This document shows positions 21,886 through 32,838 of a DNA stretch of 64,000 nt, one piece after another. Position numbers and translations under genes: made by a program. The notes beneath the pieces were generated by a model that was given only the letters and a program-made list of their open reading frames with translations, was not told where the DNA came from and searched no databases. The stretch is from assembly GCA_021234155.1 (NCBI GenBank), contig JAJEKV010000005.1, forward strand, positions 12,036,787-12,100,786, written 5' to 3'. This DNA is from Isoetes taiwanensis (Eukaryota > Streptophyta > Lycopodiopsida > Isoetales > Isoetaceae). Positions within the stretch are counted from its first letter, which is position 1, and each line of letters starts with the position of its first letter.

Positions 21886-23220
21886 TAGAAAGTTCCCATA
21901 AATCATTACGTCTGTGTGCTACAGTAAGAAGCTTTCTATTCTGTTTGATCTTACACTGTGCATCAATGAATGTGACCTTGAGACCAAGATCAACAAGTCG
22001 TGCCACAGAAATAAGATTCTTGGCTAACCTTGGCACGTATAGAACTCCCGGCAACACCCGAGGTCCTGCAATAGTAGAAATAGCAATGTTGCCAATACCA
22101 ACAACTTCTTGTGTACCATGATCAGCCATATAAACAAACTTTTTGACAGTCAAAACATGATAACTTTGTAACCACTGAGTAGAGCTAACCATATGGGCAA
22201 TAGCACCAGAATCAATGAGAAAATTAGCAAAATCAGAAACATGGAAGACTCTGGAATAATCTATCAATTAGCAAAATCAGAAACATGGAAGACTCTGGAA
22301 TAATCTGTCATGACACAACTGGCATGCTTAGGAAGAGTAATGGTTGTAGCATGCTTTTCATCATAAGCCTTTTTATGACATGTTTCCTCAAGATGACCAG
22401 ACTTACGACAATAAGTGCATCTATCACGATCAGATCTAGCATCATAGTCAGGTTTATGAGGGCATGGAGGAAATACAACACGTGGCCGACGAAACAGACG
22501 ACCATGACCTCTACCACGAGCAAATTTATTAGACAGACGTCTATCAATAACAACATTGGCAGTATCAGATGGCTCTTCACGGTCTTTAATCTGCTGGAAA
22601 TGCTCAAGCAAAGATATACAGATACTATCAAAATCAGGATTGTCTTTTTCAGCTAAGACAACTACAATTGTTTCAAATTCAATTGGCATAGACTGCAACG
22701 GCATAGTAGGTAATTTATTAGATGGAACAGGTTCACTGGCTGCAACCAATTGTTCTACCAAGGACTTAAATTTATCAATATGGCCTTCAAAGATTCAGTA
22801 ATTTTATACTTAAGTTCATCTAACTGATGATCTATATGGATGCGCTCATTCACAGTCTTTTTCTGATATAATTTTTCTATATAGGCCCACATATCATGAC
22901 TATTGGAATAAGAAACAACATGAATCTTCTAAAGCAGACAAAAGATATCGTTTCGCCACAGTATTCTTTTTGTCCCAGGTTTGAGTCTCAAGCACCCATT
23001 GAACATATGAGGTCCCTTTTGTGATTTTGGCACCAGTATTATCGACCGGTTGCACGGGACGAAGGCAAGAATCTTGCACATTATCAAGTAGATCATCAGC
23101 TTCAAAAAGTAATATCATTTTAATCTTCCAGATAGGAAAACCAGTTCTATCAAAAATGGATACAGTCCTTTGACCTGTAGGATATCTGCTGATCACAATA
23201 TTAGACAATGTTGTTGCCAT
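21886..23220 (-). pseudogene. Copia retrotransposon gag and protease remnant
   Basis: Minus-strand frames give a Gag N-terminus from 23220 (MATTLSNIVISRYPTG), then after a frame break a Gag C-terminus with zinc knuckle CTYCRKSGHLEETC (CX2CX4HX4C, near 22400). The aspartic protease signature LIDSGAIAHM (near 22220) and a pre-integrase stretch VLYVPRLAKNLISVA follow. These package RNA and cleave the polyprotein in Copia elements. The protein is cut at 21886 by SINE sequence, so integrase and reverse transcriptase are missing. A 44 base direct duplication (22224 and 22268) breaks the frame between knuckle and protease. Confidence 0.9.
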
Positions 23221-23259
23221 GCCTGCTCTTTTCCTGTGAAGAATGGCAGAAGATAATCA

Positions 23260-23830
23260 GATTAGAACTAAATGTGGAATGTCACTCCATTTAGTATATA
23301 AGAAATAAAGTTTAGCATATGGGGAATGTCGCTCCATTGCTTTCATATTAGCATATGAGGAATGTCACTCCATTGCTTTTCAGAAGTAATTTTATTACGA
23401 GCATATGAGAAATATCATTCAATTATTTTACATGGTCCTTCATGGCCATAGAAGAAATCATAAGCTTTTTATCATGTATACAACCTATATGACGAGATGT
23501 TTTATAAGCATGAGTTATACTATTGATCTTTTATTGTTTTTCAAGAGTAACCAAATGATAGTTTCTCTTATGTTTGAATGAGACTTTGAAACTTTTAGTG
23601 ATCACAAAATAAGCAAAAACAAACTAATAAAACATATCTAGGCATCCATCAACACCGTTTTTCTTTTACAATTTTAAACAGGCATATAACAACAAGAAGC
23701 ATATGGGGTAATCTCTCCATCATTATTTGTCATAAATATAAACTTATATTAGCATATGGGGAATATCGCTCCACTGCTGCCATAAATAAAACTTGTATTA
23801 GCATATGGGGAATGTCGCTCCATTGCTTTC
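23260..23830 (-). repeat. Short motif array upstream of Copia gag
   Basis: A ~30 base motif, AGCATATGGGGAATGTCGCT plus CCATTGCTTTCAT, occurs at about 23314, 23350, 23400 (diverged), 23699 (diverged), 23751 and 23800, with a partial copy near 23270. It lies upstream of the gag start on the minus strand, so it could be LTR or leader sequence. Its role is unknown. Confidence 0.7.
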
Positions 23831-24300
23831 ATAAATAAATTTGTATTAGAACATGGGTTTGATAAATCACATGGCTTGTCCATGATGTTTCAATTTAACC
23901 TCATGGTTCTCAATAAATCACATGGCTTTTCTTTCCATGGTTTTGAATTCAATCATATAGTTTAGCAAAACATATCAATTTGCATGCATGACTCCAAGGA
24001 GAAACCATACCTTTCCATCTGGTCTGTATGCATGATTCGAAGGCTTTTCTTTGCAAGTAATCACATGACTTTTCTTTCTATGATTTTGAATTCTATCATA
24101 GTTAGCAAACATATCAATTTGCATGCATGACTTCAAAGAGAACCCATATCTTTCCATCTGGTCTGCATGCATGATTTCAAGAAGAACCCATGCATTTCCA
24201 TCTGGGCCAATCACGTAAATAGTTTTATCACGCTCAATAATCAAAATATTCGTAGTAGCTTTCAAAATTATGAATTACGTCTGACATTCTTAAGGTCATA
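23831..24300. repeat. ~130 bp imperfect tandem repeats
   Basis: Blocks CATATCAATTTGCATGCATG, CTTTCCATCTGGTC and AATCACATGGCTTTTC recur two or three times (for example near 23968, 24110 and 24170). No coding sequence is supported. Confidence 0.7.
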
Positions 24301-25039
24301 TAATATCAGTATGTTTAGTTTTTATCCTCAACAATCATGTCATGTGCAGTATTAATCAATGTGATAGGAATCTTTCACTGCAAGCCAACACCTATTAAAC
24401 ATATAACAGATTCAAAAATTGCATGCTACACCTCTAGGAATATGTATGGCCGAATCAGAGGAAAATGAAGGTTTTAGATTATAAATAAAACAAAGCATGT
24501 CGCAGAGACTCGTTTGTTCTATTTCTGATGATCCTTTTGCAACTTCAAATTTAACAATGATCATCCATCAAGAATGTATAGTTTATCATCAACAGAGAAC
24601 TGAAAATTCAATGTGAATACCACTTTCTATCTTTTCTTTTCTCCTACAGTCTTAAAATAGGGTTAGTCACTAAAACTTAAATAACTCAAAAAGTACTTAT
24701 CCTTTTCCGCTGATTATTATTGCCATGAGGCCTTTCCAGCAAGCCTTAAATCGCATGCATCCGAGCTACATTAAGAGAGCCTTGACCATGTAAAGTAGAC
24801 TTTGAGGCCTTTCCAGCAAGCCTTAGATCGCACGCATCCGAGCTACATTAAGAGAGCTGTGACCGTCCAAAGTCGACGTATCTTTTTGCTCTTATAGCTA
24901 CGACCTACTACTTTTGCTTTTGTCTGAAGCTCCTCCGAAGCTTTTTTTTTTTTTTTGTGTCCCTCCTGCAGTTGATCTCTAGCTCGAGTAAAAAAAACCT
25001 TTTGTGGGAATCAAAAGGAAAAAACCCGAGCTCCCTCCA
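24301..25039. repeat. Unassigned stretch with a 75 bp tandem duplication
   Basis: 24728-24802 and 24803-24877 are near-identical (GAGGCCTTTCCAGCAAGCCT...). The rest (24301-24727 and 24878-25039) shows no gene. Its position beside the end of Copia pol suggests LTR sequence, but no matching LTR pair was found. Confidence 0.5.
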
Positions 25040-25601
25040 AGTATGAGTATACTCATAGGGGGGCTAGTGTAACTCCCAAAGCAATTCTATGCTCAGATAA
25101 TGGCTTCTCAGGAAGTGCTTTTGTAAACATATCAGCACGCATTAAATATGAAGGACAATATTCAATGTTAACAGTGCCCTTTTTAACTTATTTAGAAAGC
25201 AAAGAATCATATTCATCCTGCTCATATGTAACAGGATCACGAGAAATAGCCAAGGCATCATAATCAATAATCTTCTGAGTAGGAACCCAAGTTCGAGTTG
25301 TGCGCCTTAGACTATTCTCTGGATTAGGCTCAATATTATCTGGAATTACTTCATCAACAAAATTGTCAAGAGCATCAACGTCAACAAAATCATCAACATT
25401 GGCATGGGGTGCTTCTATATTATCACTTCCGTTAGCAACATGCAAAACTGGAGTATGAGCATCAGGAGTTATACTGGTAAAATCATCATCTGGAAAAATA
25501 GTTAGAATACTATCTAAATGATTTACTGAGTTTGCATCCCCACCCATTGCAGATTCCTCAAAGATAACGCTATGACTAATGGACACCTTACATGTCCTCA
25601 C
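25040..25601 (-). pseudogene. Copia pol remnant with reverse transcriptase deleted
   Basis: 25601-25188 encodes an acidic linker ending RRTTRTWVPTQKIIDYDAL, which in Copia elements lies between integrase and reverse transcriptase. Directly after it (25185-25060, minus strand) comes VNIEYCPSYLMRADMFTKAL, typical of the RNase H C-terminus. The reverse transcriptase and most of RNase H that should lie between are absent, indicating an internal deletion at about 25187. A purine-rich GGAGGGAGCTCGGG follows the end of pol and could be the polypurine tract. Confidence 0.8.
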
Positions 25602-26338
25602 ATCTCAGTCAGCAGCTTGGGAACAGCAAAGTTGGTTCACACCCTTAACACCCATAACGTATGTAGACTTGCTGCTAGCTCGATTTTAGGCTACAACAGA
25701 TTTATTTATTTTTTTGTGGAAAAGTTTTGGTTCTACTTAGCTTGCGAGTTTGAACGTGAAATGCAGAAAACCACACATAAAGAATGATCTTGAATCAGTA
25801 CAGTGATGATCCTAGTATAGAAATTGCACAGTTCGAGGGTTTACCCTGAATCTTAAAGCCAAAAACAGAGTCCTCATAGAGACCACAGAGAAGAAAAACA
25901 TGTCGACAAAATGGCACGAATTTGGGAGAACAGAGGGCTCAAAAATCACAGACTGCTGAAAAAATATTTCCCAGCAATTCTAGCTCCAAGATTCTGCAAA
26001 TATATGACTCTCAGCCATCGGCATGCCCAAATGGACAGGGCTTTTGGTCGAAGCTTCTGCTCATCACCATGCATTTTTATTCAATTCTACCGAAATGCTT
26101 GCAAAATTGAAATATTCTCATAACGCCCCCTAGGAAAATCCGAGTGATTTCCTATAAAATCCTAGGACAATTTAGTTGCAATGTGATAAATTTTAGGCCA
26201 ATAGTGAATTATTAGTAGATAACAACTGTTGAAGGAACGGTGGAGATTAAATCTAACGGTGTAAATCCAAGGACTGGGGTGTTAAGGTGATAGACGACTT
26301 TTTAGAACAATCATAAAGTTACCAAGGTTATGGAATTT
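25602..26338. other. Unassigned sequence
   Basis: No ORF above about 70 codons and no recognised repeat. It separates the Copia remnant from the ERF upstream flank that begins at 26339. Confidence 0.5.
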
Positions 26339-26423
26339 GGCAAAAGAACTTCTCGAGTTTGTAAGTTGCTAATTTGGACATGGCAGTGAGGACTTTATTT
26401 AGAGATATATATTTGAAATGCTA
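26339..26423 (+). repeat. Upstream flank of ERF gene 1, left of the Helitron
   Basis: GTTGCTAATTTGGACATGG and TTTAGAGATATATATTTGAA match the flank at 38457-38608, which is uninterrupted there. The flank continues right of the Helitron at 32107. Confidence 0.9.
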
Positions 26424-26620
26424 TCTTATATTATAATGTTATGGCGTAAATCCTGGATTTGGATCTGCCCTAATTTGGATGGTGAGGATTGGGGAGTAAA
26501 ATAATCCGACGGCTAAAAGTGGCCCCTTCTTCTTTAAAAAAAAAAAGCCCCTATACATTATTTTCGGACCCTTTTATTCCCTTTTTAACCTAAATACCCT
26601 GCCTCCTTCTAAAAATCCCG

Positions 26621-28095
26621 CTTCCTGTAAAGTCCGGCACGCTGGAGATAGAGTCGGTTGGGGATGTGCAAGTGGTCGCATGTAGCTGGAGATCGGCAAC
26701 CAGTAATTAGGCAGACGATTTTGGCTGCATCGATTTGAGTAGTCCACGATTTTTCCTTTTTAGCTTAGGTATTTACTGCTTGGTAATTGTTTTGTTTCAA
26801 AACTGTATGATTTATGGATTTTCTCGGTGAACCAATATGGGGCCTTTATTTGTTTGTTTGCTATAGTGGTTCCTATTTATATGCTATTGTACATCCAACG
26901 ATTGCAAGGTAGTTTTTCTTGATAGATATTGAATTTGAGGTTAAGTCTGGTTATTTTACAGGTACATTATTGGAGGTTTGTGCATAAAATTATGACATAC
27001 AGGATTCTTATATCTAGGTTTATAGTACATCCGACAGAGTAATATTATGCACCTGAAGTTTTGGCCTGTGAGTCATATCTGCAAGTAGGTCTGCAATGCA
27101 GCAATGATTACATTTTCATCTCGCAAATTGCATGCTCTTCTATTGGACTTATGCAATCTTTTTTTTTTTGAAGAACTGTGTCATCAATATATTAAAAGAA
27201 TGGTAATGTGGACTTATGCAATCTTGAACTTTATGCAACTCATTATTTGACTTAGAATTATGCTACTTTATAAAGATGCAATTTACATAGAAGATAATTT
27301 ATGTAGGAAGGAGAATCACACAGGAAGGGGAATCACACACTTTCATAGAGCACTTCCAATGCACTTATTGTTGCAAGAGGGATTGTGTGTGTGCAAGTGG
27401 AAGTGATTATGGGCAAACATCTCATCGATTATCTCATACATATCCATGGAATGCAACTCCAATATCTGCCTCAGAATTTACGAAAGACGTGCAATCTATA
27501 TACAAGTTAATGTATGCAAGAAAAGGAATTACACGATTTTATAGAGCACTTCCAATGGAATTATAGTTGCAAGAGGGAATGTCAGTGTGCAAGTGATTAT
27601 GGGCAAACATCTCATCGATTATCTCATACATGTCCATGGAAAATGTCACCAATAGTGTGAGACAAATGGTATTCATTATCATTGATATTGGAGTGTTGGT
27701 GTTTAGTTTTTTCTACATATCCGAGTTCCTGAAATCCAGCCCATTGCATTTACTAAGACAAAGTTAATCAGTTCACTCTATAACTTCATTTGACAGCAAC
27801 ATTGCACATTACATTGCGTGGCATAAATTTCATTCCGAATCTGCTAATACATTATTCACAGAAATAATTACTTACACTACGAGATGACCCAAGATTAAGG
27901 TGGGTTTTATTCTTTGTTGTTTTTCTTTCTTTGGTTTTGTTCAGACAGCTAAAAGAGCATGCTTAATAATGTAATTACTTTGCACAATATTACTTCATAT
28001 TCGTTCATGTTTTATAAATTTACTTTGTTGGCCATTATCATTCTTGATGATAATCCTTATTCTTCACAAACAAACAACACATATAACAAACAACA
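26621..28095. other. Helitron interior, no gene recognised
   Basis: AT-rich sequence containing two diverged blocks around GGGCAAACATCTCATCGATT (27411 and 27601), which mark a duplication of roughly 190 bases. No coding sequence is supported. Confidence 0.5.
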
Positions 28096-28560
28096 CATAT
28101 AACAAACAACACATATGTACCATTAATATTAATTAACACAAACCATTGCATTTAACACATTCAAATTAAAATCCCCCTGAAACCCCCTTTGGTTTAGGTG
28201 CATATTCACACGGGGGGTGACTCCGGGCATCGAGAGCTGTTGGATAGGCATATTCACCCTTTATTCCTTAATCTACTCCGTACATAAAATTCCTCGTTTG
28301 TGGGGTATCCATGTACAAAATTTGCTATACTGTATAACAAGATTTGCAAAGTACTATAAGATTTGAGGTAATATACTACATGGTGTTGATTTCGTACATG
28401 CGAAACATCATTTTAGGGGCTCTCGCTGCCCTATGTCACCCCCCGTGTGAATATGCACCTAAACCAAAGGGGGTTTCAGGGGGATTTTAATTTGAATGTG
28501 TTAAATGCAATGGTTTGTGTTAATTAATATTAATGGTACATATGTGTTGTTTGTTATATG
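28096..28560. repeat. Perfect 126 bp inverted repeat with 213 bp spacer
   Basis: 28096-28221 and 28435-28560 are exact reverse complements by direct reading. Pairing continues imperfectly into the spacer (GGGCATCGAGAGC against GGGCTCTCGCTGCCC). The outer end begins CATATAACAAACAAC and the inner end is GGGGGGTGAC. No target duplication flanks it. A transcript would fold into a long hairpin. It could be a foldback element, a recent inverted duplication or an assembly artefact. Confidence 0.93.
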
Positions 28561-28874
28561 AAAAAAATTTTTGGGCCCTTCGGGCCCTAACAAAGCAAAC
28601 TCCCCAGGAATCAAGCTTGAGCTAATCCAAAGAGCAATGCACATTCAACGCCTTAGAAAAGGTATTGCATATAAACAGGCCGTTTAAATTATAATGATAT
28701 TATAAAAGAAATTTAAGAACTATAAACTATAATGAGAGAGACTGTATTAAATGAGGTAATGTGTATTTTTGGGCCCGAACACAACATGGTTTTTATGGTA
28801 GGACATCTTAACACATTTACAATATTGTAGAAGCATCTCTTACACACATTCGCAAAAAATATACAAGCAGTAAA

Positions 28875-29034
28875 AACCCCCCTGGGGAATCGAATTTGGG
28901 TACTCCAAGTCTCCGCTATCCCTTCTCTTCCAACAAATCTCTCCTTCTCGCCCTAACCCCCCTGGGGAATCGAATTTGGGTACTCCAAGTCTCCGCTATC
29001 CCTTCTCTTCCAACAAATCTCTCCTTCTCGCCCT
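28875..29034. repeat. 80 bp tandem duplication
   Basis: AACCCCCCTGGGGAATCGAA starts at 28875 and 28955 and the 80 base units are identical. It abuts, and partly overlaps, the UGT fragment. Confidence 0.92.
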
Positions 29035-29153
29035 TGCAGAACGAATGCAACGCTACCAATCATGGGCACATCCGCACATATACTTTCCAACGTCGGATTC
29101 CAACCACAATGGCTTAAAAATCTCGCAACAGCCTCATGATCCAAATGACACAT
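29015..29153 (-). pseudogene. UDP-glycosyltransferase PSPG-box fragment
   Basis: Reading down from 29153 on the minus strand gives HEAVARFLSHCGWNPTLESI and then CADVPMIGS. This is the core of the PSPG box by which plant UGTs bind the UDP-sugar donor (consensus with H, G and N in SHCGWNSTLES, then GVPM). The preceding WAPQ part and the rest of the ~450-500 residue enzyme are absent, and the frame runs into unrelated sequence after PMIGS. It sits inside the Helitron 26424-32106, so it is best explained as a captured gene fragment without function. Confidence 0.85.
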
Positions 29154-29437
29154 GTAATACTGACATTGTTTTTTATTTATCTAACCACTCTAGGTACCTT
29201 TTGTCTGATATTCTCATTTCTTCTTCGTTATCTCCTAAGCCCAAAAATGAAGATGGCAATAATGGTCTCACTTCTAAATAACTTGAACTCTGCATTAGAA
29301 TATCTCTCATTGCCCTTGTTTTACTAGTTCAATATAGAACATATTTTTGTCGGAACAATATTTGATATCCCTTATTGATCACTGCTAGCTTTCCCGATTG
29401 AGTGAAGAAGAAGATAGCCAAGTCGGTAGGCTTCAAG

Positions 29438-30404
29438 GCAAAGGTAATTCGTGAGCTGCATATCAGTTTTATTGGAAGCCACGACTGCAGATGCCAGCAT
29501 AATGTTTTCAAAGGGACTGCAACAATTCTTCATGACTCAGGGCTCAGCCGCCCTTTCTTTATATTCTCTATCATTCTTAACCACTGCCAACTACTCTACA
29601 TAAAGTTCCCTGTCATAAAATTCCTTATCATTCTCACCATTGCCCAACTGCCTTTGCATTCACAGATAAGAGGAATTTTAGCTTATTGCTAATGGGCCTT
29701 GTGAAAATAAGAGGAATTTCAGCTTATTGCTAATGGGCCTTGTGGAAAATGATAAAGGCAAACAAGAAGCACATACGGTATCCAGTTCCAACTACACAGA
29801 AAACCAGCTAATAGTGTATTGGTTCTTAGACAGATATCACTAAATTGGCAAATGCATAACCAGAATAAGTAAATAAAATAGAGATCATACATAAAAAAAA
29901 AAATCAAGCCCTGGCATTTTTAAAAATGCATACCTGTTTTCAATCTGATTATGGTTACATCATTTGGTCTTGCCATCATTTCTTAAAGCAGCATAGTATA
30001 TAAAGTTTACCGCTTCCAAATATAAGGTCGGAATGCAAAGGTAATCTGTGAGCTACATATCGGTTTTATTGGAAGCCACAACTGCAGATGCCAGTATAAT
30101 GATGCCAGTATAATGTTCTCAAAGGGACTGCATGACTCAGGGCTCAGCCGCCCTTTCTTTATATTCTCTATCATTCTTAACCACTGCGAACTACTCTACA
30201 TAAAATTCCCTGTCATAAATTCCTTATCATTCTTACCATTGCCCAACTGCCGTTGCATTCATAGATAAGAGGAATTTTAGCTTATTGCTAATGGGCCTTG
30301 TGGAGATAAGAGGAATTTCAGCTTATTGCTAATGGGCCTTGTGGAAAATGACAAAGGCAAACAAGAGGCACATACGGTATCCAGTTCCAACTACACAGAA
30401 AACC
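29438..30404. repeat. ~370 bp direct duplication
   Basis: 29438-29806 and 30035-30404 share GCAAAGGTAAT, TTTTATTGGAAGCCAC, GGGCTCAGCCGCCCTTTC and TATCCAGTTCCAACTACAC in the same order. Within each copy GATAAGAGGAATTT(T/C)AGCTT is itself repeated about 50 bases apart. An 85-codon frame at 30326-30583 begins in the second copy; it is not recognised. Confidence 0.85.
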
Positions 30405-32078
30405 CAAGTCCTGAACTCCAAGTTTTGATTGACCAAAACATCAAAGGAAGGAAATTAACTGGAGCTTGGAATTATCGGCCAAGATCGGATGCCACGGTTC
30501 AATTTCTACTAGTTTTGTTCTTGGAGGATGGAAAGTTGAGTCAATTCCGGGAATGCTTGAACACTTCGCCAATGATGTTTTAGCTCGGACACTTGTTCTA
30601 TGGGATTTGGAATATAGTGAATTGGCCTTGTTTCAATAGAGAAAACTCTTTCTTGCTTTATCACGAGATGGCTTCGAGACATTGCTCTTTCTTCACCTAC
30701 TTTCCTTGAAACCCGGGGCTTTTCCCGGTGGTGCATCGAGGAACATTTGGCATTTGGAATCATCCGCATGAATTAAATTTACACGGAAAATGCCATGCGC
30801 AATTAGAGGAGAAAAGAAGCTCAAACCTAATCAATCGGCAAACGCATGCGAAATGCCCATGCCTTCAACAATACACGATTACGTGCGATTACGATTCGAA
30901 GAAGATCTTACATCTTTCCATGACCGCCATAGGTGCCGATTACCGTTCGAAGAAGGTCTTCTGTCTTTCCATGACCGCCATAGGCATTTCAAAGCATAGC
31001 TTGCAGCAAATGAATCCTTGATTCCAAAGACGGGACGGAACGAAAAAACAAAAAGGAATGAATAAAAGAACAAAGAAACCCTAGAATAGAAGAATCGAGC
31101 TTTGCATGCGCTCGATTTTTCACAAAGGAAAGTTAGGGGTAAACCATGGAGAAATGGATGTTTAATCAAAAAAATACTAGGAACACTCTAGGTATACTGA
31201 TTAGTACACCTCCTGCAATACGCCCATCAAATCATATGAAAACCATAGCAAAAACTGTACAAAAATACAAAAAAAACCCCCTGTTATTATGCTACATATT
31301 CTATGTTAATTTTGCAGATGGTGTGCGAAATATTCCCTTCTATTGCAAAGAAGCTTGATTGAGCAAAACTCCTACAAATATTCCTCGCAAACAAATCAAG
31401 AGCTGCATAGTTTAATCGAGGCAAAATTATAGTATATACTGGACAAAGTTGTATGCTAGGCATGCAAAATAAATAGAACGTGTATGCACGAAGATCTATT
31501 GGACACAAAGTATTCACAGACCAAGCACCTTAAATAGTTGCTAAGATATGGAATAATGTCATAAGAAACAGGTTCTTTTTTATTGTCAATGTACAATGAA
31601 GTTGTACAATTTTCAAAGCACATGCCAAGCAACTACGCCCTTTCAACATTTATTGTATACACGTTATCTATTCTTCACTTTATAAAGGTATTCTATATGG
31701 AATACTATCTTGATACAAGTCAAGTCATAAACCACTCAATTAAGTTCATTTGACATTTACTAAGATATTTTGTATGGCGTAGATAACATATTGATATATG
31801 GCGTAGATAACATATTGATATGTTCATCAGTTGACATATTTGTAACTTTAGCCCAACAATGCTGGGTTTGGTTTGCCATTATGTATAACAATGTGTCACC
31901 AACTTTGCCCATCAATTTTCAAAGTAGAAGGAAGCTCTCAAATTTATAACATATTTAGTGTCTCTAGCTTTGCCCATCAATTTTCAAAGTAGAAGGAAGA
32001 AGCTCTAAAATTTATAATATATATATTTAGGTTTATGTTTGGCTCTTTTCTTCTAATCATCTGCATGTACCAACTCGT
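30405..32078. other. Helitron right part, no gene recognised
   Basis: A 40 base duplication (GATTACGATTCGAAGAAGATC and its copy, 30888 and 30939) and paired AGCTTTGCCCATCAATTTTC blocks near 31905-31990 are visible. No coding sequence is supported. Confidence 0.5.
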
Positions 32079-32107
32079 GCCCAGCAACGCTGGGCACCAT
32101 TACTAGT
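32079..32107 (+). other. Helitron 3' hairpin and CTAG terminus
   Basis: GCCCAGC-AAC-GCTGGGC is a perfect 7 bp stem, followed by ACCATTACTAG and T. The same end recurs at 36490-36517 and, with a decayed left arm, at 9359-9380. Confidence 0.88.
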
Positions 32108-32838
32108 ATGAAAAGAAGTTCGTAAAGGATTAAAGCTAACACTACTTATTGGTAGAAGAATAGATTTCTGATATTCACTTGAGATGAACCGGGCAAGTTG
32201 CAAGCCCAGTTACAAACTATGGGTGCATGTTATGTAGAATGGCATGGGGAAATTCATTCTTGCTACTGCCATGACTTGCATAATCCAAGAGTACCGTGTA
32301 GGCATGACAGGATTTTGCAGGTCATGGGGGCAGCAAGAATGGGTGACCCCATGCCATTCTATTACGTCAAGGTAAGCAAGGTAAGCACCACCGGATCAGG
32401 TTTTGTGCACCACTTTTCATTCTTACCAAGACTGATTCAAGAATCGAGCAGGAATGCAGACCCACTTACCTTGACGTGTTGTATTAAGTCGTCCACAGAG
32501 ACCTTGACGTGTTGTATTAAGTCGTCCAAAAAGACGCTCAAATTGCATGACCCAGTTAAAAATGACGGGCGCTTGTGTTGGATTAAGCAGCCCACAAGGA
32601 TACTCAAATTGCCCACAAGGTGCTAAGTGACAAATATTATGCATGACAAAAGCGCTGACAAATATTATGCATGACAAAAGGGCAGGTGTGTGTGAGAAGT
32701 CTGCAAGGCAAAGGCCCACAATGAAAGGAAACAACAAGAGCAACTGCGAACGAGCGAAAGAGCCGGCCAGGTTAAAAATGCGACAGGGAGGGGTGCATAA
32801 ATGGGGCCTGGGTTACGTAGAGCCCAAAAGCGGGAGCT
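32107..32838 (+). promoter_or_regulatory. Upstream region of ERF gene 1
   Basis: Homologous in blocks to 38617-38730 and 55060-55540 (AAGAAGAGATTTTC, AGTTACAAA, GGCAAAGGCCCACAATGA). It includes a foldback at 32235-32361, a ~37 bp tandem duplication (GACGTGTTGTATTAAGTCGT, 32474 and 32508) and a 27 bp one (GACAAATATTATGCATGACA, 32628 and 32655). A TATA-like TGCATAAATG at 32794-32803 is conserved before all three ERF starts (54073, 55505), about 40 bases upstream of the ATG. Confidence 0.5.
32235..32361. ncRNA. Candidate miRNA-like hairpin or small foldback element
   Basis: Arms 32236-32285 and 32311-32361 are reverse complements over 50 positions with about nine differences, several of which would be G:U pairs; the loop is 25 bases. 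The size and shape resemble a plant microRNA precursor. It interrupts the ERF upstream flank after GGGTGCATGT, so a small foldback transposon is equally likely. I do not recognise a known miRNA sequence in either arm. Confidence 0.4.

Larger units (their letters stand above)
26424..32106 (+). mobile_element. Helitron, 5.7 kb, with captured UGT fragment
   Basis: It begins TCTTATATTATAATG after host A and ends with hairpin GCCCAGCAACGCTGGGC (32079-32095), CACCATTACTAG and host T. Host ATTTGAAATGCTA (left) plus TATGAAAAGAAG (right) is continuous at 38592-38617 (ATTTGAAATACTATATGAAAA) and similar at 55050, so the empty site is directly visible and no target duplication was made. No Rep/helicase was found, so it is non-autonomous. 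It carries a UDP-glycosyltransferase fragment, a perfect inverted repeat and two sizeable duplications. It separates the distal flank of ERF gene 1 from that gene, about 730 bases upstream of its start. Confidence 0.88.

Noticed and set aside
28096-28560. Classic TIR transposon with target duplication
   Set aside because: The bases flanking the two arms do not match each other; no duplication of any length was found.
31845-31870. A further Helitron 3' end at the CCCAACAATGCTGGG hairpin
   Set aside because: The stem resembles the family, but no CTAG follows at the right distance; probably decayed or coincidental.
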